From the IMG/VR virus record IMGVR_UViG_3300037193_001958, positions 1 to 20,695 of that record: a stretch of 20,695 bases of DNA. One strand, written 5' to 3'. This document shows, piece by piece, positions 3,758 to 8,806 of this stretch. The DNA comes from a virus. A program made the position numbers and the translations under genes. Position 1 is the stretch's first letter; every line of letters begins with the position of its first letter. The notes below the pieces were generated by a model. That model was not told the origin of the DNA. It ran no database searches and worked only from the letters and a program-made list of their open reading frames with translations.

Positions 3758-3833
3758 TGGTACAGCTGGCAGGATTTGAACCTGCGACCTACAGCTTCGC
3801 AAGCTGGTGCTCTATCCGCTGAGCTACAACTGT
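3758..3833 (-). tRNA. tRNA-Arg (anticodon GCG)
   Basis: Acceptor ACAGTTG/CAGCTGT, encoded CCA. Loop TTGCGAA gives GCG. D-loop AGCGGATA and T-loop TTCAAAT are canonical. An unmodified GCG anticodon is less usual than ACG for bacterial CGN reading. Confidence 0.92.
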
Positions 3834-3836
3834 ATA

Positions 3837-3912
3837 TGGTGCGACTTGCCGGACTTGAACCGACGTCACCTACTTGGCAAGCAGGCATACTGGCCGACTG
3901 TACTAAAGTCGC
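3837..3912 (-). tRNA. tRNA-Gly (anticodon GCC)
   Basis: Perfect acceptor GCGACTT/AAGTCGC, encoded CCA. Stem CCTGC/GTAGG with loop TTGCCAA gives GCC. Canonical elbow. Confidence 0.93.
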
Positions 3913-3915
3913 ATA

Positions 3916-3991
3916 TGGTGCGGCCACCGTGGACTTGAACCCGGAGCTTCGCCTTGGAAGGGCGATGGGTTTCCATTAACCCCACAGCCGC
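3916..3991 (-). tRNA. tRNA-Gly (anticodon TCC)
   Basis: Acceptor GCGGCTG/TGGCCGC, encoded CCA. Loop CTTCCAA gives TCC. Canonical GG and TTCAAGT, but the T-stem CCGGG/CC(A)CGG contains a bulged A. Confidence 0.9.
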
Positions 3992-3994
3992 ATA

Positions 3995-4069
3995 TGGTTC
4001 CCCGCCGACGTACTGCCCGCCGTTCTCCAATTTACAAAATTGGTGCATCACTATTAATGCTTACAGGGC
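3995..4069 (-). tRNA. tRNA-Thr (anticodon TGT), variant elbow
   Basis: Stem CCAAT/ATTGG with loop TTTGTAA gives TGT. The D-loop TAATAGTG has AG, and the T-loop is GGCAGTA (G55). Acceptor GCCCTGT/GCGGGGA has a G-A mismatch at 1-72. Encoded CCA. Confidence 0.87.
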
Positions 4070-4080
4070 TAATTGTTAAC

Positions 4081-4157
4081 TGGTACCGCCGGTAGGAATT
4101 GCACCCACGCCGCCCGGTTCCGAAGACCGGCGCTCTAATCTGCTGAGCTACGGCGGT
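4081..4157 (-). tRNA. tRNA-Arg (anticodon TCG), variant elbow
   Basis: Perfect acceptor ACCGCCG/CGGCGGT, encoded CCA. Stem CCGGT/ACCGG with loop CTTCGGA gives TCG. The D-loop AGCAGATTA against AGCGGATA in tRNA-Arg(GCG) shows the G18 to A18 change, paired with T-loop TGCAATT. Confidence 0.92.
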
Positions 4158-4162
4158 GTAAA

Positions 4163-4240
4163 TGGTGGCAGGGGTGGGATTTGAACCCACGGCCGCGACC
4201 TTATGAGAGTCGCCATCTAGCCATCTGATTGTACCCTGCT
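4163..4240 (-). tRNA. tRNA-Met (anticodon CAT)
   Basis: Stem CGACT/GGTCG with loop CTCATAA gives CAT. Canonical elbow, encoded CCA. Acceptor pair 1-72 is an A-C mismatch, as in initiators, but the three G-C pairs of an initiator anticodon stem are absent, so an elongator (or lysidine-type Ile) is more likely. Confidence 0.88.
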
Positions 4241-4241
4241 A

Positions 4242-4318
4242 TGGTACCGCCTGTAGGATTTGAACCTACCACCTACTGCGTGTAAAACAGTTGCTCTAGC
4301 CGAATGAGCTAAGGCGGT
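4242..4318 (-). tRNA. tRNA-Val (anticodon TAC)
   Basis: Perfect acceptor ACCGCCT/AGGCGGT, encoded CCA. Stem ACTGT/GCAGT with loop TTTACAC gives TAC. Canonical elbow. Confidence 0.93.
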
Positions 4319-4391
4319 GTGAGTGCTGATTTCTTTTTAGGGGAATTACAGCTTAAGACCCTCGCGTAATTAACTAGGCGTTCGCGCAGCC
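4319..4391 (-). other. Spacer between tRNA-Ile(TAT) and tRNA-Val with a possible peptide frame
   Basis: No tRNA fits. On the minus strand a frame opens with CTG two bases after the CCA of tRNA-Ile(TAT), reads LRERLVNYARVLSCN and so on, and stops with TAG inside tRNA-Val. There is no ATG, GTG or TTG start, so it is a weak candidate. Confidence 0.25.
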
Positions 4392-4465
4392 TGGTCGGCC
4401 TACCTGGTATCGCGCCAGGGTCAGCAGTGTATAAGACTGCCGCTCTGCTTTTGAGCTATAGGCCA
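4392..4465 (-). tRNA. tRNA-Ile (anticodon TAT), variant elbow
   Basis: Acceptor TGGCCTA/TAGGCCG, encoded CCA. Stem GCAGT/ACTGC with loop CTTATAC gives TAT, reading AUA. D-loop AAAAGCA and T-loop CGCGATA (G55): variant elbow. Confidence 0.88.
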
Positions 4466-4468
4466 GTA

Positions 4469-4543
4469 TGGTTGGCTATGTAGGTGCTGCCCCTATCGTT
4501 GCCGCTGTATCAGAGCGGTGTTCTACTGTTGAACTAATAGCCA
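4469..4543 (-). tRNA. tRNA-Ile (anticodon GAT), variant elbow
   Basis: Perfect acceptor TGGCTAT/ATAGCCA, encoded CCA. Stem CCGCT/AGCGG with loop CTGATAC gives GAT. D-loop AACAGTA and T-loop GGCAGCA, the same T-loop as tRNA-Asp. Confidence 0.9.
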
Positions 4544-4551
4544 GTAAGGTG

Positions 4552-4628
4552 TGGTGGGCCTGCCCGGAGTTGAACCGGGGTATCTTCGGCTTAAAAGGCC
4601 GCTGCTTTGCCTGCTTAGCTACAGGCCC
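4552..4628 (-). tRNA. tRNA-Lys (anticodon TTT), first of operon 2
   Basis: Acceptor GGGCCTG/CAGGCCC, encoded CCA. Loop CTTTTAA gives TTT. Canonical elbow. The leader ORF stops at the TAG formed by positions 8-10 of this tRNA. Confidence 0.93.
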
Positions 4629-4774
4629 GCGCCGTAAACGTCGGCGCTACGTTTGGTGTTTTTGTTTTCCCGGATTGTCAATGTGCGGTTGGTGGCTATG
4701 CGCTCCATGCGCTTGCTACCGACGGTGGTTTCCCAACGCCCGGTGGCCACTTCAATTCGCTTAATCCTTGTCAT
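4619..4774 (-). CDS. Leader ORF of tRNA operon 2
   Basis: A 51-codon ORF that starts 9 bases after the -10 hexamer, the same spacing as in operon 1, and so is leaderless. Residues 1-13 are MTRIKRIEVATGR: all belong to the nine amino acids whose tRNAs follow in this operon (Glu, Lys, Ala, Arg, Gly, Thr, Met, Val, Ile), and all nine are present. Over the whole ORF 41 of 51 residues belong to that set. It stops at a TAG inside the first tRNA gene, tRNA-Lys(TTT), overlapping it by 10 bases. The 3' part contains two mutually exclusive hairpins. I infer a charging-sensing leader peptide; it might also be a small basic protein in its own right. Confidence 0.65.
   Translation of the reverse strand: MTRIKRIEVATGRWETTVGSKRMERIATNRTLTIRENKNTKRSADVYGAGL
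4629..4654 (-). promoter_or_regulatory. Mutually exclusive hairpins before the first tRNA of operon 2
   Basis: On the minus strand AAACGT-AGCGCCG-ACGTTT and GCGCCG-ACGTTTA-CGGCGC overlap, so only one can form. Both lie inside the leader ORF, directly 5' of tRNA-Lys(TTT). There is no T-run, so any control would not be simple intrinsic termination; tRNA processing or folding is an alternative target. Confidence 0.5.
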
Positions 4775-4783
4775 AGTAACCCC

Positions 4784-4813
4784 ATTGTAGCATATGGCGA
4801 CTAACTATGGCAA
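4784..4813 (-). promoter_or_regulatory. Promoter of tRNA operon 2
   Basis: On the minus strand TTGCCA (4808-4813), an 18-base spacer ending in TGC, then TACAAT (4784-4789). The extended -10 TGCTACAAT and the 9-base distance to the leader ATG match operon 1. Predicted start near 4777. Confidence 0.8.
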
Positions 4814-4815
4814 AT

Positions 4816-4876
4816 AAAAAAGCCTCCCAGGTAGGATATACCAAAACACAGAGGAGTTGATGACCCAGGAGGCTTT
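4816..4876 (-). terminator. Terminator insulating the operon 2 promoter
   Basis: A 14-bp stem (arms 4819-4832 and 4863-4876) followed on the minus strand by six T. Two positions pair as G-U in minus-strand RNA but would be A-C mismatches in plus-strand RNA, so the hairpin appears kept for the minus transcript. It lies just upstream of the operon 2 promoter and blocks read-through. Confidence 0.6.
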
Positions 4877-4933
4877 GCCACATACTACAGTATTTGGTAC
4901 CGAAATGCTAGCCTGTTGTGGATAAAAAAGTAG

Positions 4934-4961
4934 TTGCAACGCTTGCATAAACATGTATAAT
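4934..4961 (+). promoter_or_regulatory. Promoter of the recombination gene cluster
   Basis: TTGCAA (4934-4939), a 16-base spacer and TATAAT (4956-4961), about 30 bases before the first gene, which has the ribosome-binding sequence AAAGGATATACC. Confidence 0.75.
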
Positions 4962-4990
4962 AAAAACACAATTAAGGTAAAGGATATACC

Positions 4991-5206
4991 ATGCCCAGCA
5001 GCGAGCAGATTACCGCCGTACAAAACTTACTGGACGCCATCCACAATGGCACACCAGCAAGCCAGCTACAGCGGCTTGGCCTTAACAGCATTAGCTTACG
5101 GGTCAAGCATATTGCCAACCGCACTCAGGTAGATGAGCAGGTGGTACGGCAAATTGCGGTAGACTACGGATACATTATTTACGGGGTGGGCGACGAAAGC
5201 GAGTAG
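4991..5206 (+). CDS. 71-residue protein, function unknown
   Basis: First gene of the plus-strand early operon, immediately before the recombination genes. It is small and acidic-to-neutral, with no transmembrane segment. The central part (about residues 15-60, including LRVKHIANRTQVDEQVVRQI) could form a small helical, helix-turn-helix-like domain, but this is not a firm match to any family. The start is set by AAAGGATATACC directly before the ATG, the same ribosome-binding sequence as at 7906-7917. Translation is probably coupled to the recT-like gene 9 bases downstream. Confidence 0.75.
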   Translation: MPSSEQITAVQNLLDAIHNGTPASQLQRLGLNSISLRVKHIANRTQVDEQVVRQIAVDYGYIIYGVGDESE

Positions 5207-5215
5207 GATATGACC

Positions 5216-5998
5216 ATGCAATTAGAAAAGACCCTTAAAAACAAACTTACAGCCAAAAACGTACCGGAGGCAGACATTGACCGCTTCCTTAGCTACGTTA
5301 ACAGCGCCCGCCGTGATGAGGAGGGCAAGGAGGAACGCAAGCGCCCGGTTAGCCGCAACGATGCCGATAACCTGTACAGCCTGTTTGTAAAGTTCCGCAA
5401 CCTTGGGCTTATCATTGACGGCACCAACGTGGTTATTACCGGGCGCAACATGGCCATGGTTACTTACCATGGGTATAAAAATAAGGTTAAGCAGACTTAC
5501 CCGGACGCTACTTTTGATGTACAGCTGGTGCGCGGCGAGGACACCTTTAAGGTTAGCAAGCGTGACGGCAAGGTAAGTTACGAGCACGATATTACCAACC
5601 CGTTTGGGGATGATGAGATTAGGGGCGCGTACTGCGTAATTACTATTGGCGATAAGGATTACTTTGAGGCCCTTAACCCAAGCGACTTTACTAAGATGAA
5701 AGAGGCCAGCAAGCAAAAGTACTTGTGGGGTGAGTGGGCCAGCGAATTTTGGCTAAAGTCGGTTATTAAGCGGGCGTGCAAACGGCACTTTTACGATGTG
5801 CCTGGCATGGCTGATATTGATAAGGTGGACAATGACGACTATGGCTTGGCTGAGCGGGTTGACCTACCGGACGCCACCCGTGAGGCCATTGAGGCTGCGG
5901 TAACGGTCGAGGAGCTGCAAAACATTATGGACAGCCTTAGCCCGGAGTATAAGCAGGCTGCCCAGCCACTAGTTGAGGAGCGGTTTGCAGCACTATGA
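5216..5998 (+). CDS. recT: RecT-family single-strand annealing protein
   Basis: A protein of about 260 residues resembling phage RecT/Bet annealing proteins, which coat single-stranded DNA and anneal it to complementary strands during recombination-dependent replication. Family-like features are the MVTYHGYKNKVKQTYPDA segment, the VQLVRGEDTFKV and GAYCVITIGDKDYFEAL strands, and the WGEWASEFWLKSVIKRACKR helix that normally closes the core. The exonuclease that usually partners RecT follows with a 4-base overlap. An ATG at 5210 is in frame, but I chose the second at 5216 because GGATATGACC then sits at the spacing used by the other plus-strand genes. The acidic C-terminal tail after about residue 200 is also common in the family. 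Confidence 0.85.
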   Translation: MQLEKTLKNKLTAKNVPEADIDRFLSYVNSARRDEEGKEERKRPVSRNDADNLYSLFVKFRNLGLIIDGTNVVITGRNMAMVTYHGYKNKVKQTYPDATFDVQLVRGEDTFKVSKRDGKVSYEHDITNPFGDDEIRGAYCVITIGDKDYFEALNPSDFTKMKEASKQKYLWGEWASEFWLKSVIKRACKRHFYDVPGMADIDKVDNDDYGLAERVDLPDATREAIEAAVTVEELQNIMDSLSPEYKQAAQPLVEERFAAL

Positions 5999-6885
5999 GC
6001 GACCTACCGTACAAAGTAATTACTGCCACCCAGCGTACACCAGAGTGGTACAAAGCACGCCGGGGCCGGGCCACCGCCAGCCGCTTCAAGGATATTATTG
6101 CTACGGCCAAAACCCCTAAGCGCGATGCTGAGGGCAATAAGTACTACCCGTACCTTGCCAGCCGCGAGACGTATATGCGGCAGTTGGTGGTAGAGCGTAT
6201 TTATGGCAGCAGCTATGAGCGCGATGTGTTCATAACCGAGGCCATGAAGTGGGGCATGATGAACGAGGATGTGGCCCGCACCCAGTACATGCTGCGTACC
6301 GGCAATAAGGTGCAGGAGGAGGGCTTTGTGCAGCACCTCACCCTTATGGCCGGGTGTAGTACCGATGGTTTTGTTAACGCCGATGGTAACTTGGAGATTA
6401 AGAGCCTGGTGCCGGAAAACCACATCTTTGAGATATTTTGGGCGGCCATGCGGGTGCTTAACGACCCGGACGGTGACTACAAAGACCTGCTACCGGAGGA
6501 CTACAAGGCCCAGGTACAGGGCCAGCTGTGGATTACCGGCCGTGAGTGGTGTGACTTTGTGGGCGGCGACAGCCGGGCACCTAAGGGCTTGGATTTGTAC
6601 GCCGTGCGCGTGTACCGGGATGATGACTACATTGCCATGCTTGAGCAAGAGGTGATTAAGTTTTTGGCTGAGGTTGACCGTATGTACCGGTACTTTTTGC
6701 GCTGCTTGCCAACGTGCAGCCGCATTTGCCGCAACTGCGGTGTTACCTTTATTGACAAGGTGTACACATGCCCGGACTGCGATAGCAATAACACCTTTGC
6801 TGATAAGACGCTCGCTCCGGCCGAGCTGGATTTGCTAAGCCTTACCATGCCACCCGTGGCCGCAAAGGATACAACCCATGAGTGA
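5995..6885 (+). CDS. YqaJ-type viral recombinase exonuclease
   Basis: A 296-residue PD-(D/E)XK nuclease of the YqaJ / lambda-exonuclease group, which resects double-stranded ends to give 3' single strands for RecT. Motifs seen: TPEWYKARRGRATAS near the N-terminus, E91 in WGMMNEDVAR, D124 in GCSTDGF, and the E134-x-K136 pair in LEIKS, then QVQGQLW. The last 60 residues carry a zinc ribbon (CRNC ... CPDC), an addition to the basic family fold. The start ATG overlaps the stop of the recT-like gene (ATGA), so the two are translationally coupled. Confidence 0.88.
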   Translation: MSDLPYKVITATQRTPEWYKARRGRATASRFKDIIATAKTPKRDAEGNKYYPYLASRETYMRQLVVERIYGSSYERDVFITEAMKWGMMNEDVARTQYMLRTGNKVQEEGFVQHLTLMAGCSTDGFVNADGNLEIKSLVPENHIFEIFWAAMRVLNDPDGDYKDLLPEDYKAQVQGQLWITGREWCDFVGGDSRAPKGLDLYAVRVYRDDDYIAMLEQEVIKFLAEVDRMYRYFLRCLPTCSRICRNCGVTFIDKVYTCPDCDSNNTFADKTLAPAELDLLSLTMPPVAAKDTTHE

Positions 6886-7348
6886 CGTTATTGACACTTT
6901 GGCTGAGGCTAAAAAGGAGCTGCGCGAGAATTGGGAAAAGGGCACACGCTGCAAGTGCTGCGGCCAACAGGTAAAACTGTACCGCCGTAAACTATACAGC
7001 GTGCAGGCCCGTGGCTTAATTGAGCTGTACCACCTGGACAAAGCATTGCCGGGCTATTACCATATTAGCCAGATTGAGAGCCAACGTAAGAGCGGCGGTG
7101 GTGACTTTGCCAAGCTACTGCACTGGCGGCTGGTAAGAGAAATGCCTAACGGCGATGGGGGCAAACGTACCAGCGGCATGTGGTCGATTACGCCACGGGG
7201 TCGGCAGTTTGTTGAGCAACGCCTACGGGTGCCCAGCCACATACTACTTTATGACGGCCGCTTGATGGGTTTTGCAGATAGCACGGTAGATATTGCTGAG
7301 GCGTTGGGCAAGCGTTTTAACTACACCGAGCTTATGCGCAATGAGTAG
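6878..7348 (+). CDS. 156-residue zinc-finger-containing protein, unknown
   Basis: Overlaps the end of the exonuclease gene by 8 bases. An N-terminal helix is followed by CKCCGQQVKLYRRKL (about residues 25-39), one Cys group of the kind seen in small zinc-binding phage proteins, then a segment that could be a winged helix (KLLHWRLVREMPNGDGGKR and TPRGRQFVEQRL, typical of a helix and wing). A DNA-binding role beside the recombination pair is inference. It ends in TAG; the frame stays open for 34 more codons after that stop with protein-like content, noted as a separate finding. Confidence 0.75.
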   Translation: MSDVIDTLAEAKKELRENWEKGTRCKCCGQQVKLYRRKLYSVQARGLIELYHLDKALPGYYHISQIESQRKSGGGDFAKLLHWRLVREMPNGDGGKRTSGMWSITPRGRQFVEQRLRVPSHILLYDGRLMGFADSTVDIAEALGKRFNYTELMRNE

Positions 7349-7583
7349 ACAACTGGTTATAATGAATGGGTGGGCAACGTACTTGAAAGCTTCAAATTAC
7401 ACTACGAGGAACTACGCCTTAAATACTGGCAAAAGCGTAAACCTAAGAGGTAGTGTTTTTGACGTGTTTTGGGCGTTTATACTGACCGTTAATATTGTGA
7501 TTATCCTGGCACTGTTTTTGGCGGGCATTGGGGTTATACCCATGCGCTCGGTGTATGAGTTTATAATTTTAATGCGTGTATGA
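7341..7583 (+). CDS. Small membrane protein
   Basis: An 80-residue frame whose ATG overlaps the end of the previous gene. The C-terminal half is strongly hydrophobic (VFWAFILTVNIVIILALFLA), one or two transmembrane segments; the N-terminal 35 residues are polar and of uncertain reality. A later start, just before the hydrophobic region, is possible. The next gene overlaps its stop (ATGA), which supports translation through this frame. Function unknown. Confidence 0.45.
   Translation: MSRQLVIMNGWATYLKASNYTTRNYALNTGKSVNLRGSVFDVFWAFILTVNIVIILALFLAGIGVIPMRSVYEFIILMRV
7370..7453 (+). CDS. Possible 27-residue leaderless peptide
   Basis: A GTG-started frame, 6 bases after TATAAT (7358-7363), encoding a basic amphipathic helix (SFKLHYEELRLKYWQKRKPK). 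It lies in the same frame as the upstream 156-residue protein, directly after that protein's TAG stop, so it may also be a read-through extension or a broken-off domain. It overlaps the small membrane protein in another frame, so at most one of the two is strongly translated here. Confidence 0.3.
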   Translation: MGNVLESFKLHYEELRLKYWQKRKPKR

Positions 7584-7855
7584 ACCCCCGGCGCGTCTGG
7601 CTGTTAACTGACCCGGACTTGCCTGAGGAACTGCATATGGTAAGGGATATATTTATGGCAGAACCGGGCGAACTTGAACAGGTGGGCATGTTTACCAACC
7701 GGCAGGCTCCGGCAAAAAAAGATGAACCGCCTAAGCGCAACAACGACGCCAACGGCGTACCTTTGCAGGAGAGCTTGCACGATTACTTTACCCGCAAAAG
7801 CCTTATGTGCTTTTGCCGTCAGTGTGTGGCCAAGCGGCCCAAAAGAAAGCATTAG
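7580..7855 (+). CDS. 91-residue protein with a Cys pair, unknown
   Basis: Starts in an ATGA overlap with the previous gene, so probably translationally coupled. It is hydrophilic: an acidic first half (DPDLPEELHMVRD), a Lys/Pro-rich middle, and a C-terminal CFCRQC group followed by a very basic end (KRPKRKH). The Cys cluster could bind zinc, but only three cysteines are present. It ends just before the next promoter and is the last gene of the recombination operon. No family recognised. Confidence 0.6.
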   Translation: MNPRRVWLLTDPDLPEELHMVRDIFMAEPGELEQVGMFTNRQAPAKKDEPPKRNNDANGVPLQESLHDYFTRKSLMCFCRQCVAKRPKRKH

Positions 7856-7859
7856 GGGG

Positions 7860-7888
7860 TTGACTTTGGTATAGTTTACATGTACAAT
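7860..7888 (+). promoter_or_regulatory. Strong promoter
   Basis: TTGACT, a 17-base spacer and TACAAT. The last 14 bases, TTTACATGTACAAT, are identical to the minus-strand promoter at 347-360, suggesting common control. Confidence 0.8.
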
Positions 7889-7920
7889 GTTTATGTCATT
7901 AAGATAAAGGATATACCAAA

Positions 7921-8139
7921 ATGGCAGACAACAAACAAACTACAAAAACTTTACTAAAGCGTGTCGATTGGAATAACGCACTGTTCCAAGTACGGCATAC
8001 CATTTGTTGGGTAGTACTAGCGGCAGGCACCATTGCTTACGTCGTACAAAATGCCCAGCACTTTGTTAGCAAGCCGGTTACCTACGTGGTAGCCGTGGGC
8101 GTGGTAGGGTTATTAATTTACTTCGGTAACAAAAAGTAA
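7921..8139 (+). CDS. Small two-helix membrane protein
   Basis: A 72-residue protein with a polar, basic first 25 residues (TTKTLLKRVDW) and two transmembrane segments (about 27-43 and 52-68) ending in a positively charged tail. The ribosome-binding sequence AAAGGATATACC precedes the ATG. It has its own strong promoter. The topology would fit a holin or another small phage membrane protein, but the usual holin position is filled by a gene beside the amidase, so I leave the function open. Confidence 0.7.
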   Translation: MADNKQTTKTLLKRVDWNNALFQVRHTICWVVLAAGTIAYVVQNAQHFVSKPVTYVVAVGVVGLLIYFGNKK

Positions 8140-8154
8140 CCCGCCTATTTTAGC

Positions 8155-8160
8155 TACAAT
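8155..8160 (+). promoter_or_regulatory. Possible -10 element upstream of the transglycosylase-like gene
   Basis: TAGCTACAAT resembles the extended -10 used by the tRNA operons, but no -35 is visible. An overlapping TATAAT lies at 8160-8165. Confidence 0.35.
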
Positions 8161-8228
8161 ATAATTACGCAATAAATAAGGAGCCACAGCCCGCAGAGCC
8201 GCGACGTTTACTTGCACCGGGCGCAGCT

Positions 8229-8741
8229 ATGAAGCGTTTACCCGTTATTTTAGTGCTTGCTACCGCATTGGCAGCAGGCATGAGCACTAGCGTGCAGGGA
8301 GAGGCTGAGCCTATGCCACCCCCACCCAAGCCTAGTGTTGAAATGGCCCAACCGTTACCCCCCTTAGCAAGCGACCTGCAACCTGTACAACCCCTAGCAC
8401 CCATACCGGTGCCCAAACCAACACCCCCACCAACTGCCGCTCCGGCTGTAAGTGGTGATAAGCACAGCCTTATGGCGGCGGCTGGTATTGCCAGTGGCGA
8501 TTATGCAGCGGTGGATTACATCATTGACCACGAAAGTAGTTGGCGTAGTGGCGCGGTTAACGCCAGTAGTGGCGCGACCGGCCTATGCCAAGCGCTACCC
8601 GCTAGCAAAATGGCTAGTGTCGGGAGTGATTACCTAACTAACCCCGTAACCCAACTACGTTGGTGTGATAGCTATGCTAAAGGCCGTTACGGTAGTTGGT
8701 CGGCTGCGCTGGCCTTTTGGCGGGCTAACAGTTGGTGGTAA
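8229..8741 (+). CDS. Secreted transglycosylase-like lytic protein
   Basis: A 170-residue exported protein. Residues 1-25 form a signal peptide (MKRLPVILVLATALAAG), residues 28-72 a Pro-rich linker that could span the cell wall, and residues 80-170 a lysozyme-like domain of the SLT / aggregation-promoting-factor type: DHESSW with E102 as the likely catalytic acid, ASSGATGLCQALP, and the closing YGSWSAALAFWRANSWW. It would cleave murein glycan strands. It lies with plus-strand genes, apart from the amidase. AAGGAG lies 45 bases before the ATG; GCCCG/CGGGC (8189-8193, 8218-8222) could fold the intervening RNA and bring the two closer. Confidence 0.8.
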   Translation: MKRLPVILVLATALAAGMSTSVQGEAEPMPPPPKPSVEMAQPLPPLASDLQPVQPLAPIPVPKPTPPPTAAPAVSGDKHSLMAAAGIASGDYAAVDYIIDHESSWRSGAVNASSGATGLCQALPASKMASVGSDYLTNPVTQLRWCDSYAKGRYGSWSAALAFWRANSWW

Positions 8742-8745
8742 ACAT

Positions 8746-8774
8746 TTGCAATAATTACTGGCTGTTGTTATAAT
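8746..8774 (+). promoter_or_regulatory. Promoter before the SPFH cluster
   Basis: TTGCAA (8746-8751), 17-base spacer, TATAAT (8769-8774). A second TATAAT follows at 8781-8786. Confidence 0.75.
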
Positions 8775-8806
8775 GCCAGTTATAATTTAAGTAAAGGATT
8801 GCTGCT

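Noticed and set aside
511-4764. Plus-strand frames of 60-100 codons across the tRNA region, several containing GFEP or GLEP-like motifs
   Set aside because: The repeated motif is the translation of the reverse complement of tRNA T-arms. These frames are shadows of minus-strand tRNA genes.
4860-4925. A 21-codon plus-strand ORF with GAGGAG upstream, considered as a third leader peptide
   Set aside because: It begins inside the terminator hairpin, the spacing of GAGGAG to ATG is only 3 bases, no promoter precedes it, and its composition does not match any gene set nearby.
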